A DNA stretch of 64,000 nucleotides from positions 18,133,208-18,197,207 of the forward strand of contig NC_092642.1 in the NCBI RefSeq assembly GCF_039555335.1. The letters are read 5' to 3'. The position numbers and the translations under genes are program-made. A model generated the notes under the pieces. The model was not told where the DNA came from, searched no databases, and was given only the letters and a program-made list of their open reading frames with translations. Origin of the DNA: Amphiura filiformis. Taxonomy: Eukaryota; Echinodermata; Ophiuroidea; Amphilepidida; Amphiuridae. Positions 1 through 12,824 of this stretch are shown here, piece after piece. How positions within the stretch are numbered: position 1 is the stretch's first letter; each line of letters begins with the position of its first letter.

Positions 1-199
1 ATATAACCCGGCATTTAAACGTTTTCTGTAAAACATTTTGTGATTGCTGGGCAGTTGATTATCAAAAAATGTTTTTCAATGTTATGAAAACGTTTTATAC
101 CCTTAATATACCCTTTATATAACCCGACATTAAAACGTTTTCTGGCAACGTTTTATAACCTTTTGTGAATGATGCCGAAAACGTTTTGTGTTTGCTGGG
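1..199. mobile_element. AACGTTTT-rich inverted-repeat transposon, truncated copy
   Basis: The right end, AACGTTTTGTGTTTGCTGGG, matches the ends of the copies at 9326-9899 and 28147-28492. A second right end appears near base 54, so two copies overlap here. The rest is outside the window. Confidence 0.7.
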
Positions 200-249
200 G
201 ATATACGCTGATTTAAATATTACTAATTTGTTCGTGTTGTCATGTATTA

Positions 250-705
250 CTCCCCATTCCAGAAAAATACAGCATTCAACTGGCAATTCAAGTAATATTT
301 TAATATTTGGTCATTCTTAGGGCGTTATTTGATCTTTTTCGTATTCTGTGACAATCAAGCCCTAAGACTTGAACAAAGACTAATTTCAAGTTAAGCATTC
401 TAATTTTTCAATCTTTTTCATAACCAAATAACAAATATTACATATGATATTAATATTATGAGCTAACTCTTACCCTATACTCAAGATTTTGAATGCTTAG
501 ATTTGTGCCAAGTCTTACAATTTTGTGACTATAATTGTAAGAAAACGTGCAAAATTGCATGGATTTGGACCAAGCTTTCCCTCAAATTGCAAAAATGTTA
601 AAATTTGACTTTTATTGCCAGTTAGAACTTAAGGATTAGGATTTAGCTATGTTTCATTTAGGCAAAAAAGATAATAAAAAATAGTGTTTTTCTGGAATGG
701 GGGAG
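250..705. mobile_element. MITE, family with CTCCCCATTCCAGAAAAA ends
   Basis: The ends are inverted: CTCCCCATTCCAGAAAAA at the left and its near complement at the right. TA flanks each side, as expected of a Tc1/mariner-type target duplication. The inner arms also match (GCCAGTTAGAACT). A diverged relative lies at 16408-17094. There is no coding capacity. Confidence 0.75.
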
Positions 706-1572
706 TAGTTTCTCTATGTAACGCATCTAAAGACTTCAAAAGTGTTCAACATCGTTATTGGAGAGAATCAATGCTCTAGTAGAGCCTCTACTTACCTGCT
801 GATTTTTTGACACTAAAAGGCAGCAACTCCCAAAGTCTCTGGCTCATTATTCGGTTGTGAAAATCAAAATCAAATTTACCGGTCAATTACGGAGTATATC
901 GCATCAAGTGGTTGAAAGCATGTTAACAAACGTCATCCTTATATATGTTAGGCTGTGCTGGAGGGTAATACCATAACCATAATACTGCGAACATTAGAAT
1001 GACGCGTTTGTGAAGATAATTGTTTTGTTTCCGTGGAAAAAAAACCGATAAAAATATATTGATTGAGAAAACAAAACTGGGAATAACTAACCACTGTCTT
1101 TCAGGCTAAAAGGATCTGGCCCGATGGGAAATCCGGCCTTGTGTCTAAGGCAGGTTCATCCCAGGGAAAAACTACTGCTTTTTCCTACCAAAACCATTTT
1201 TGGCATATATGTTACTTTTGATGAAAGAAGTGAAGTAAAATAAGCCCAGGTGCCACCTCAATTTTAACTTAAATCAAAGATGGCAGCCAAAATCCCCAAT
1301 TCCACTAAATTCCCTAAAAACTCTTGTTTACATACTTAGAATGTTATGGAACTATTTCATTTTACCTTCAACTTATAACGGTTAACATTTGCGCACAAAA
1401 ACAAAAATAGGTCATTCGCTAAATGGACTCACCATTTATTTATGATGAAATGACACAGTGACTTCCTGTATCGTTATGTACATAGTATTCAAGTATTACA
1501 TCTTAAAGGTGCTTGTATGTTCATTGAACCATGATGATCAAAATAATAATCACATAATAATAATCTACTGTT
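706..1572. other. No gene seen
   Basis: This is AT-rich sequence without a convincing open frame or clear repeat structure. Confidence 0.5.
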
Positions 1573-2373
1573 GTGCTCAATAATGCTACGTACAAGGAAA
1601 AGGCAAGTGAACTTTTAAGAGATAGAAACACTTATGAGAACATTAAAAAGGACCCCAGAGCTAAATATAAGACCAAACTAGTAAATCAACTGAAAACTCT
1701 TATGTTTTGCCCAAGTGCACAAACCAGCCTGCCCTCTGAGACCGATCGTTGTAAGTAGGCCTAGATGGTCTACCACCTACAACAAAGCCAGATGTCAATG
1801 GCCAAATACGTAGCCAATATTCTGTCCCCTCTTTTCGGCAAGTCCAGTACTCATTTAAAGAACAGTGAAGAACGTGTTAACAAGCTGTCTCAGTTCAAAC
1901 TTAGTTCTAGCAAATGTCTTGTGTCATACGACGTAACTGCCTTATTCACCTACGAACACCACCGTGGCATGGGTGTTTCGCCCAATGATAAATCGAAGAC
2001 TCTGGAACGTACTGGGACAATATACAACATCAAATGCCAGGACATCCGATCACAGTATGTCGGTGAAACTGAGTGTACACTGTCCAAACGAGTGCCGGAT
2101 CATAAACGAGAAGCGTTGCCTGTTGGTTCCTACATGAAAGCGGTCAAACACACTTTTGAACATAAAGATGTCCACATTTTTGACTCGGATCCTATATTGT
2201 ACCAGAGTGGAGTATTATGGAAGCCATTTACATCACCGCCGCCAATCCGGACCTCAACAAAGACTTGGGCCGCCAACCCCTTCCCCAACTATAAGCAGCT
2301 TATCGGGTCACGTAAATTTCACGTGAGTGTTTTTTCTGCTTGCTTGTGTGAATCAGTTAAGAATTTACACTAG
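1573..2373 (+). mobile_element. Penelope-like retroelement fragment (reverse transcriptase plus GIY-YIG remnant)
   Basis: The conceptual protein shows the N-terminal spacer of the reverse transcriptase (KKDPRAKYKTKLV), a motif-A-like SYDVTALFT, and then a GIY-YIG endonuclease start (TGTIYNIKC, QYVGETECTLSKRVPDHK). That order, reverse transcriptase then GIY-YIG, is typical of Penelope-like elements. Most of the central reverse transcriptase domain is absent, so it is an old, inactive fossil. The element edges are not defined. Confidence 0.8.
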
Positions 2374-2592
2374 TAATAAATATATCACAAACTGTATTTA
2401 AAGGTCTTGGCAACTTTATTCAACTTCGTATTTTTTCTTATACATTTTCAGCGTTACTTATACTTTCCCTTTCAAGAAAGGCAGAGAAAAGGGAGGAGGA
2501 GAGAGAAAGAGAGGAGGGGAAAGAAGAAGAAAAGGAGACATTACCCTCCCTGGTCATGGTTAGGAGAAAGGAAAAGAAACATCTTGCCCCCT

Positions 2593-2778
2593 GTGGAATA
2601 CAGACCGACACGGTTATAAAATTGTTTTTGTAATTTGGTTTCGGCAAATTTTCCCCATAAAAGTTTTTGCGCACTTCGCGCAACTGTGGAATACAGACCG
2701 ACACGGTTATAAAATTGTTTTTGTAATTTGGTTTCGGCAAATTTTCCCCATAAAAGTTTTTGCGCACTTCGCGCAACT
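2593..2778. repeat. Two tandem copies of a 93-bp unit
   Basis: The stretch 2593-2685 is repeated directly, almost unchanged, as 2686-2778. Each unit ends in TTTGCGCACTTCGCGCAACT, a small hairpin. It lies about 200 bp past the Penelope-like fragment. Its origin is unknown. Confidence 0.85.
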
Positions 2779-4008
2779 TTATTTCACTTTCCCATCATGC
2801 ATATTTCACCAGTTACACATTATGCAGACCACATTGTCAAAACAATAAGGGATTATAAAATCTCGCCCAATGCTAATTAAAGACATATTACAAATATCAT
2901 AAATGAATTACTAAGGTACCGTTGCTCTCTTCCTTTTAGACGGTCAATACAAACACCTCCAACTGTGATCGGAGGTCCAGAGTTCAACCATCTATAAATT
3001 TCACCAACTGATTGCTCTTTCAAACTCTTCCATCGCGTCTCTCCTTAACCCATGAAGACAAATAAGTCCCCCTCTATTCAACACATTGTAAAACAAACAA
3101 ACAAAAAGTGAAACCTTTAAGTGTACCTTTATGTATGTATTATGTAAAACGACGAATAAAAAATAACACAGCAATCTCAAATAACTTTACATAGCTAATG
3201 TGTCGTTGCCATTATTTCAGTTTTTAAGAGCTGAATTATATGGTATTACATGAAAACGTTCATAAAAAGAAACACATATAAAACACAGTACCAATACGGT
3301 ATTGCACAAGGACACAGCTAATTGTATCAAAAACACATTCACAAAACCCGCTTTTCCGACTAGCAGATAACATGAGAGAGCACAGAGTGCAAACAAAATT
3401 TACATTTCATTCAAAAGTCTTGCGAGGAAGGCTATTGCACTGTTCCGGTAACTGCTTGTATCTTTCTGATTCTTACATTATAGCAAACCGAACACACACA
3501 TATTGAGTGTTCTGTCATCAATGGAGTCTCGGTTGAGGCTGATCATTGTGTTAACTTGTGATTGCCGACAGAGATCAATCTAGACATGCAGTTTTCGGTA
3601 ACCACTTCAAGCATATGATCAACATGATCAGCAATTACAAGATAAGGGAAGGTGGTTGCCTTTTGAAGTTTGAGGGATTTTCCTTCGATCAAGCATCCAG
3701 GTCTTGCAGGTTCCCATTGGATCTTACTGGGACTGTTGATCTGATTTATCTTTCCGAGGCTTAGGTCAAAAGTTGGTGACAATATCATCAATAACATCGT
3801 CCCTTGTGGGACTTGACATAACAACGTTGCCCATTTTGATGGGACTGACTGATAATCAGTTAACTCAGTCAACATGCGGCTTTGTAAATTGCAAAGACAC
3901 TAAAACTAAGTCACAAAAATAAAGTGGTCGATAGATGGAGAATTTTGTACATTATAATTTCATTACCACCATACCTCTCCATGACAAGATGACCAAGCTC
4001 ACCAAGGA
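2779..4008. other. No separate gene seen; probable 3' flank of the TRIM-NHL gene
   Basis: Short open frames on both strands (about 3543-3875) overlap each other and show no family signal. The part next to the TRIM stop codon may be 3' UTR. Confidence 0.45.
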
Positions 4009-6060
4009 TCAGTTTCTAGAGAAAACCTTCACACTTTTCTCCTCAACAACGACCAATGTGTTGTCATCATCAGTCAGAGTCAGACCAGCAGGGTATTCAA
4101 CGTGCTTTATTATGCATCCTAGGTATTGACCTGACTTGGAATATCGGTAGATGCCTCCACAACCACCTCCATACGCACAGTTTGCCAAGTAGATTTCATC
4201 ATCTGATGTATAACAAATACCACAAGGATTCCAGGTATTCACACTTGGAGGAGGGTTGAGTGTATGGATGATATTGCCATTGGTATCAAGAATATGTGCT
4301 GTACCTCCCCATCCACTTGAGACAATGATATGATCCTGTGATGGGACTGCAATATAGCACGGTGATATCGGCACCTTAATGCTACTGATATGGGATCCAT
4401 CTAACAAATGCTTACTGATATACTGTTGTGTATATTCACCTACAAATACGCATCCCTGATTATCTATTGCCAGACCTATGAGTTCTGCATTCTGTGCCGT
4501 ACATGATACATTGCTGGGAGACCTGGTGGCGAATTGATACTTAAAAGTGCCTGTTGTGTCACAAACATTCACATGAGATGTCTGTTGTGTGGTGAATATC
4601 CTTCCATATGTGCTAACTACTACATTCCAAGGGTAAGATTTTTGTCTAGACTTCAATCCTTGGCCGATATCTAGCTTGCATTTGAAAGTACCAGATTGAT
4701 TGAACACTTGCAGAACAGAAGATATATCCAAATCAGTTACAATGAAATATCTATCCGATGTAATTGCTATATCACGACCACACGATAACTTTCCAAAACC
4801 AAACTGTTTGATCAGTTTCCATGTTCCATCATTCGTCGTTCCACGCACACCTGCGAGAACCTCTTGTATATGCCTATCAACCCCTGTTGCTGTTGCGGAT
4901 GAGTCTGACTTTTGTGTTGCTGGTGTTGCTGTTGACTTTGTTTTACCATGATTATATTCATTCTTTTTGCTACCAACTGACAAATATCCCAGACTTAGCA
5001 TGGGAGATAGCACGTATTGATTCCTTGTGAATTCAATTTCTCCAAGATTTTCATCGACATCATCTACCTTCATATCTCGTAATTGATTCAAGCAGCTCTT
5101 CAAGGAAGAGAAGATTAGAGCAAAGTCATTATCTGATCCACTTTGTGTCACCTCTGATGCCATCTGTAAAGGAGTCTGTAAACGTATTTGCTGTAACTGA
5201 AGAATGTCCTTCTGTGCGTCAATCTGATTGATGTTCTCTGTTGCAGCCTGGGTAATTTGTCCCTCTATATCGATCTCTTTCTGCTGTATCTGAGCTAGCA
5301 CTTTCTTTCGAAATTCTTCAGCAGCTAGATGTAGGTCTGCTTTAGCTTTCTCGACACCTTTTTGTAGCTCATTTCGGACTTTGTCAACACACTTCAAAGC
5401 CTTTGCAACCACCTGGCTTATTTTCCCACACTCTGTTGATAGTTGTTTGATTTCGGACTTTTGATCGTCGGTGCTACTTTTAAGCTTGATCCTGGTGTGT
5501 CCCAAGTGGTCAACATCAGTGCATCCGACACATACAAGTACATCACACGTTTTGCAGAAAAACTCTAGAATCTGTCCCTTGTGTTTTCTACAGTATTCTT
5601 GTCTCATAACGCTCTTGATATCAACCTTTCCTGACTGAAGATCTGCAAAATTAACAGTTTTGTGATTCTGCATGATGACAACTTTCTTGTGTCTCATTCC
5701 ACATTCTTGACATATGAACCCACAACAGTCTGTACAAAAAGCCTCGGCATGTGTGTCTATTGCGTTGCAGTAAGAACACACAAATCTTGCATCCTTTGAT
5801 TGCAACTTCGCAGCCAGTTCTTCGCGGTCTTTTAGTGTATTGATTAGAAAGTTGGTGATAAATCCGTTGATTCCTTCTGTTGGAATGGTGGAATGCTGGC
5901 GACAGAGTGGACACATTACGATATCCTTTCCGTCTTCAACCCACTTAGTCAGGCATTTTAGACAAAAGAGTGCAGGCAAGGAAGGGACTTGGGTTCCTCA
6001 ATCACAGAAAAACAAATACCACATTTGATTACATCATTATTCGTATAAAATTTTGATTCA
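4009..6060 (-). pseudogene. TRIM-NHL-like RING/B-box protein with a frameshift in the RING
   Basis: The main reading frame (5979-4009, 656 codons) holds the second half of a RING finger (CLKC, CPLC), B-box 1 (about residues 66-110), B-box 2 (about 126-165), a coiled coil (about 170-320) and a C-terminal region with NHL-type beta-propeller character (about 380-656). The first RING half (KCGICFSVIEEPKS, LPCLHSF) lies in another frame just upstream, at about 6033-5980. The two halves meet at a run of four T residues on the coding strand, where a fifth T would keep the frame. So this is either a one-base assembly error or a real lesion. TRIM-NHL proteins are E3 ubiquitin ligases and RNA-binding or immune regulators. 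The true start is not clear: no Met lies close before the RING, a possible splice acceptor lies near 6077, and a gap follows at 6227-6426. Confidence 0.8.
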
Positions 6061-6226
6061 GTCGTGCAACAAATCCCTGGATGAGGGGTCACATAGCTGT
6101 GGCTTCTTTCTTTATCGACTGCCTGTGGAAGTCTCTTGACAATTGTCTTCGAGGCATGCTGACTCCCGTAAGTGTGAAATCTATAAGGAATCAAACAGAT
6201 AAGGAAATAGTCATAGATTTTAATAC

Positions 6227-6426
6227 NNNNNNNNNNNNNNNNNNNNNNNNNNNNNNNNNNNNNNNNNNNNNNNNNNNNNNNNNNNNNNNNNNNNNNNNNN
6301 NNNNNNNNNNNNNNNNNNNNNNNNNNNNNNNNNNNNNNNNNNNNNNNNNNNNNNNNNNNNNNNNNNNNNNNNNNNNNNNNNNNNNNNNNNNNNNNNNNNN
6401 NNNNNNNNNNNNNNNNNNNNNNNNNN
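6227..6426. other. Assembly gap (200 N)
   Basis: There are exactly 200 unknown bases, probably a fixed-size scaffold gap. It lies upstream of the TRIM-NHL gene and may hide its first exon or promoter. Confidence 1.
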
Positions 6427-7063
6427 TGACCCTCCATATGGCTCCGTCTAGAAGTGCCTTATGAAAGGATAGATGCAACGTGAGCTTGTGTGTATGAACA
6501 GTGGTAGAATCTTTTTGCTCTGGTATGAACGTTTCGACAGTATTTTTGGTGGAACATGAATTTTAATTTTGTTATTCTTTATTCAGAATGTTGAAATAAT
6601 ATTAGTAATAACTGCCGGGAAGGGTTGCTGTCCATTTTAAGCTGAAATAACAAGGTAAAGTAAAAGAAACCACACTGGTTATTTTGGCCATTTAACATAC
6701 AGTTCTATGGGAGGACATAAAGTCAATTATGACTTTATGTCGAACTTTGCTCTGTTGACCTACAAAGACAACAAATTTGGCCGATTCCATTTAGGTGCAA
6801 GTTGGGACGTGTGTAAACATTACAAATATGTTTTAAAAAATCAGCTTTGATATTTCATATTTTAAGATCGTACATTATGGCTTTAATGCATTGACTCAGG
6901 GTATTTATCATATTAGGAAATGCTTATCGTTCCAAAAAATTAATTTGAAATCGACTCATAGTTATGTTCTTTTAATCATAGGAGTTCTACATGAATTACA
7001 TGTATAAGGAGTTTCTAGCAGTTATCCACTCCTGACTTTGCTTTTGGTATAGTTACTATATAT
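6427..7063. other. Repeat-derived flank of the minisatellite
   Basis: 6520-6560 resembles the end of the GTTTGGACAGTATTTT transposon family. 6711-6895 resembles 55095-55300, sharing a palindromic ATAAAGTCA..TGACTTTAT-type motif and flanking sequence. 6970-7063 is copied again inside the adjacent minisatellite. No gene is seen. Confidence 0.5.
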
Positions 7064-10000
7064 TATCTACTGCTGATATTGATATTGATGAAGTAGCTAT
7101 CTACTGCTGATATTGGTATTGATGAAGTAGCTATCTACTGCTGATATTGGTATTGATGAAGTAGCTATCTACTGTTGATATTGGTAATGATGAAGTAGCT
7201 ATCTACTGCTGATATTGGTATTGATGAAGTAGCTATCTACTGCTGATATTGGTATTGATGAAGTAGCTATCTACTGCTGATATTGTTATTGATGAAGTAG
7301 CTATCTACTGCTGATATTGGTACTGATGAAGTAGCTATCTACTGCTGATATTGGTATTGATGAAGTAGCTATCTACTGCTGATATTGGTATTGATAAAGT
7401 AGCTATCTACTGCTGATATTGGTACTGATGAAGTAGCTATCTACTGCTGATATTGGTATTGATGAAGTAGCTATCTACTGCTGATATTGGTATTGATGAA
7501 GTAGCTATCTACTGTTGATATTGGTATTGAGGAAGTAGCTCTTTTAATCATAGGAGTTCTACATGAATTACATGTGTAAGGAGTTTCTAGCTGTTATCCA
7601 CTCCTGACTTTTGGTATAGTTACTATATAGTATCTACTGCTGATATTGGTATTGATGAAGTAGCTATCTACTGCTGATATTGGTATTGATGAAGTAGCTA
7701 TCTACTGTGATATCGGTATTGATAAAGTATCTTTCTACTGCTGATATTGGCATTGATGAAGTAGCTATCTACTGCTGATATTGGTATTTATGACGTAGCT
7801 ATCTAGTGCTGATATTGGTATTGTTCAAGTAGCCACCTACTGCTGATATTGGTATTAATGAAGTAGCTATCTACTGCTGATATTGGCATGGATGAAGTAG
7901 CTATCTACTGCTGATATTGGCATTGGCGAAGTAACTATCTACTGCTGATATTGGTATAGATGAAGTTGCTATATATTGCTGATACTGGCATTGATGAAGT
8001 AGCTATCTACTGCTGATATTGGTATTGGCATTGATTAAGTAGCTATCTACTGCTGATATTGGTATTGTTGAAGTAGCTATCTACTGCTGATATTGGCATT
8101 GATGAAGTAGCTATCTACTGCTGATATTGATATTGATGAAGTAGCTATCTACTGCTGATATTGGTATTGATGAAGTAGCTATCTACTGTTGATATTGGTA
8201 TTGATGAAATAGCTATCTACTGCTGATATTGATATTGATGAAGTAGCTATCTACTGCTGATATTGGTATTGATGAAGTAGCTATCTACTGTTGATACTGG
8301 TAATGTTGAAGTAGCTATCTACTGCTGATATTAGTATTGATGAAGTAGCTATCTACTGCTGATATTAGTATTGATGAAGTAGCTATCTACTGCTGATATT
8401 AGTATTAATGAAGTAGCTATCTACTGTTGATACTGGTAATGATGAAGTAGCTATCTACTGCTGATATTGGTATTGATGAAGTAGCTATCTACTGCTGATA
8501 TTGGTATTGATGAAGTAGCTATCTACTGCTGATATTGGTATTGATGAAGTAGCTATCTACTGCTGATATTGGTACTGATGAAGTAGCTATCTACTGCTGA
8601 TATTGGTATTGATGAAGTAGCTATCTACTGCTGATATTGGTATTGATGAAGTAGCTATCTACTGCTGATATTGGTATTGATGAAATAGCTATCTACTGTT
8701 GATATTGGTATTGATGAAGTAGCTATCTATTGCTGATATTAGTATTGCGGAAGTAGCTATCTACTGCTGATATTGGTATTGATGAAGTAGCTATCTACTG
8801 TTGATATTGGTATTGATGAAGTAGCTATCTATTGCTGATATTAGTATTGCGGAAGTAGCTATCTACTGCTGATATTGGTATTAATGAATTAGCTATCTAC
8901 TGTGATATCGGTATTGATGAAGTAGCTATCTACTGCTGATATTGATATTGATGAAGTAGCTATCTACTGCTGATAATGGTATTGATGAAGTAGCTATCTA
9001 CTGCTGATATTGGTATTAACGAAGTAGCGATATACTGCTGATATTGGCATTGATGGAGTAGCTATCGATTGCTGATATTGACATTGACGAAGTTGCTATC
9101 TACTGCTGATATCGGCATTGATGAAGTAGCTATCTACTGCTGATATTGACATTGATGAAGTAGTTATCGACTGCTGATATATTTGGCATTGAAGAAGTAG
9201 CTATCTACTACTGATATCATAGCTATCTACTGTGATATTGGTATTGATGAAGTAGCTATCTACTGTGATATTGGCATTGATGAAGCAGCTATCTACTGCT
9301 GATATTGGTATTAATTAAGCAGCTACCCAGCAAACAGAAAAACGGTTTAAAACGTTTTAAATAAGTTATAGTTTGGCTTTTGGTTTAGGTAAAAACGTTT
9401 TAATAACATTAAAATGTCGGGTTATATAAAGGTCATGATAACGTTTTAAAACGTTTTGTACGAAAACACACTACAACAATATTTGTAATTGTTTTCAAAA
9501 AATGTTATTGTAAACTATTTTTGCAAACTTTTTTGGCAAATATTGTGTCAATACAAAACATTATGTTAAAATATTTGAACCCAGCAAACACAAAAATGTT
9601 TTTAAAATGTTTTTTTTTTCAAATCCTTTATAACATTTAAATGTCGGGTTATATAAAGGTCATAAAAACGTTTTTAAAACGGTACTGAAAATATTTTGGG
9701 CAAACATTTTTCGCAAAATATTTTTTCAACACCAAAATAACATTCTGTTTAGAATGTTTTGTATCAAGTTTTCAAAAATGTTTTTGGAATGTTATTAAAA
9801 CGTTTTTATACCCTTTATATAACCCGACATTTAAACGTTTTCTGACAACCTTTTATAACCTTTTGGGAATGATGTCGAAAACGTTTTGTGTTTGCTGGGT
9901 ATCTACAGCTGATATTGGTATTGATGAAGTAGCCATCTACTGCTGATATTGGTATTGATGAAGTAGCTACCTACTGTGATATTGGTATTGATGAAGTCAC

Positions 10001-10422
10001 TATCTACTGTTGATATTGGTATTGATGAAGTAGCTATCTACTGTGATATTGGTATTGGTGAAGTAGCTATCTACTGCTGATATTGGTATTGATGAAGTAG
10101 CTATCTACTGCTGACATTGGTATTGATGAGGAAGCTATCTACCGTTTGGTATTGATGAAGTAGCTATCTACTGCTGATATTGGTATTGATGAAGTAGCTA
10201 TCTACTGCTGATATTGGTATTGATGAAGTAGCTATCCACTGCTGATATTGGTATTGATGTAGTAGCTATCTACTGCTGATATTGGTATTGATGAAGTAGC
10301 TATCTACTGCTGATATTGGTATTGATGAAGTAGCTATCTACTGCTGATATTGGTATTGATGATGTAGCTATCTACTGCTGATATTGGTATTGATGAAGTA
10401 GCTATCTACTGTGGTATTGGTT
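7064..10422. repeat. 34-bp minisatellite, roughly 75-80 units, with a transposon inside
   Basis: The main unit begins GATGAAGTAGCTATCTACTG and is 34 bp long. Units diverge by a few bases and some by short indels. The array is interrupted at about 7541-7630 by a second copy of its own left flank, and at 9326-9899 by a transposon. The unit holds stop codons and shows no unique spacers, so it is neither coding nor CRISPR. Confidence 0.95.
9326..9899. mobile_element. Inverted-repeat transposon inserted in the minisatellite
   Basis: The element starts CCCAGCAAAC, ends GTTTGCTGGG, and is flanked by TA on both sides within array units. A second left end at 9580 shows that it is composite: a 320-bp copy (9580-9899) next to part of another. 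AACGTTTT motifs recur inside. It is a non-autonomous, Tc1/mariner-type candidate. Confidence 0.85.
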
Positions 10423-11430
10423 TTTATTATACTGTGCACAAAAGGTATATGTACACTTAACACAAAAACAATAACTGGAAAGCACTAAACCTAAATTAAA
10501 TACACCATGTTGAAAATTTTGCTCTGCGTGTTTTCATACCTCCCTTTGCAAGTAGTGGCTTTATTTTCCCAACAATTTGAATGAAAAAAGAGAGCAATGA
10601 AAAAAGGTTCTTCAAATGTGTAAATCAACCACAATTTTATGCTGTGTAATTTTGAGCACATGAAAATGACATCTTAATCAAAATTTAGTTTTAAAAAAAT
10701 CTTTAAAAAAAAAAAAAAAATTATTCTGCATTCGTTTTTAAAACTGCCATATGGTGCAATACCATAGCATCTCGAGAAAAATGTGAGTCCAGTTGATTAG
10801 TTTCTGATTGCAATTATCCATCTACTGATTACTATATTTGTACTTTGTTTAGTGTCTTTAAGATATTGCTTCTGTAAGTGTATAGATATGTGCACAGTAT
10901 GATTATATACTCCTGATATTGATGGTGAATTTGTCATCATTTGTCATGTTCTTGAAAGAAAATGCTGCAAGTGGGACCACAATAGAACAGCCCCGCAGGG
11001 CAAGTAAGAAAGTGTGAACTCCTGGGTCGAAGATTCATGCATTTAAAATCAAATAATTGGATTTTTGTCAGAAAGCGTTTCTCGGAGATTTTTGAATTTG
11101 TCGTAATAGCGTGATAGTGTTATCATTTTGTGCCACTTTTACTGGTGAAGAGAGTTTTGCATGTAAATCAGCGATAGCATCAAGTTTATCAAGAGTTCTT
11201 TCGTGAAATCAAAAGAATGCATCAATTACACAACACATTTGTTTTACTGTTTTTACTATTTTATCATGATGCAGGAATAATGATTCTCCTTTTCCATAGG
11301 AAAGATAAATAAATATTTCACATTCTGCTGTAAAATTAAATACATGTGCACGTCAATGATTTTATCATGGTAAATACTGTTCTCTTAGTCACTCAAGACA
11401 TGTTAAAAGACAAGCAAATATTGCACACTA
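10423..11430. other. No gene seen
   Basis: This is AT-rich single-copy-looking sequence with an A-run near 10705-10720. I see no coding signal or clear repeat. Confidence 0.5.
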
Positions 11431-11698
11431 AGGTCCGTATGCACAAAAGAGGGTTAGAGAGGGTCTAACTGTTTAGACCTGGTCTAACTGGAATTAAATT
11501 CCATCAGGAATGGTCCTTAACTCTTATTTCCTTCCTAGAGTAGCTAGCAAATTCTAAAGATTTTAATGCAACGTTCAAAAATAATACAAAATAACCATGA
11601 TAACTAAAGCAAATGTTAAGTAAAATGTATGGTACTAAATTCCATTTAGACCAGGTCTAACTTTAGACCCGGTCTAACTCTTTTGTGCATACGGACCT
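11431..11698. mobile_element. MITE, 268 bp, AGGTCCGTATGCACAAAAGA ends
   Basis: The terminal inverted repeats are almost perfect for about 22 bp and are followed by inner TTAGACC/GGTCTAA repeats. TA lies at 11429-11430 and 11699-11700. It has no open frame. Confidence 0.88.
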
Positions 11699-11745
11699 TA
11701 TAAGTTTATATTACTTGTTGGGAGAGAAATTAGACAAAATAATAC

Positions 11746-11820
11746 ACTGATGTTGATGCGAATAATGCGTCTAATGCACGAGCCCGAAGGGAGAGTGCAT
11801 TAGACACATCAACATCAGAT
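11746..11820. repeat. Short inverted repeat (hairpin)
   Basis: TGATGTTGATG...GTCTAATGCAC is mirrored by GTGCATTAGAC...CATCAACATCA around a short loop. It is probably a transposon remnant. Confidence 0.7.
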
Positions 11821-12210
11821 ATGTCATTAATTTTACATGTACAGCTCTCTTCCCTATTAAAAGTGGCACAATTGTGATTTTACCATTTTGTTGTTAAATA
11901 AACATATCTCAAGATTGCAACAAGCAAATTGAACAGAACAAACGGCACTTGAGAGCTAAGACTGCACCCATGACGTTGATGTAAGCATAAAGTCACAAAA
12001 CTATTTTCTAATTGCCAAAGAGGGCGCTTTTCACTTGCACAATTTTTTTTTTTTGAGACAGGCTGTACATATCTTACTTGTATCAAATGCGCTATAAATT
12101 TTGAGGAAAATGCAAAAATAGGCACCAAACTGGCCAGGGGTGTAGTACCCCCTTAAACAATTTCTTTTCTATTACCGATTACTTTAAGGGATCTAAAATC
12201 AGCGTTTATT

Positions 12211-12824
12211 GCGTTTCGACAGTATTTTTTGTGGGACATGAGAGCACATCCGACCTATCGAATTGTATTCTGAATACGAAGCATGTCTTTCTGATATCAA
12301 ATAATTTTCATTTTTTGAAAATCACAATATAATACAAATTTTATGACAAATTATAAAAATTTGATATTTTTCAAATTTTTGATATATAACAGTCCTCGAA
12401 GTAAATTATATAAATCTAATGATATATTCTTAAAGTGTATGTAGCAGGAGGAAAAGCCGACGGTCAATTGAAATTGTTGACCTTTCATATTGAAGATATG
12501 GATTTTTTTCTCAAAAAGACCTAATTTTTTTTGGTGTTTTGGGAAAAAATCCATATCTTCAATACGAAAGGTCAAAATTTTCAATTGATCGTCGGCTTTT
12601 CATCCCACCTACATACACTTTAAGTATAAATCATCAGATTTATAAAGTTTACTTCAAGTACTGTTAAATATCAATTTTTAATGATTTGCCATAAAATGTG
12701 TATTAAATTGCGAGTTTCAAAAAATCAAAATTATTTGATATCAGAAGGACATTCTTCGTATTCAGAATGCAATTCGATATGTCTGATGCGCTCTAATGTC
12801 TCAAAATAAATACTGTCCAAACGC
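12211..12824. mobile_element. Long-arm MITE, 614 bp, GTTTGGACAGTATTTT family
   Basis: The two halves are near inverted copies of each other: ends GCGTTT(C/G)GACAGTATTT and inner arms around AACAGTCCTCGAAGTAAA. Related full copies lie at 37895-38507 and 48445-49061, and a half copy at about 32571-32693. Confidence 0.88.

Noticed and set aside
3543-3875. 110-codon minus-strand frame downstream of the TRIM-NHL gene
   Set aside because: It has no recognisable domain and an overlapping frame on the other strand; it is more likely 3' flank.
7064-10422. Regular 34-bp repeats as a CRISPR array
   Set aside because: Units are contiguous with no unique spacers, and the locus is in an animal genome; it is a minisatellite.
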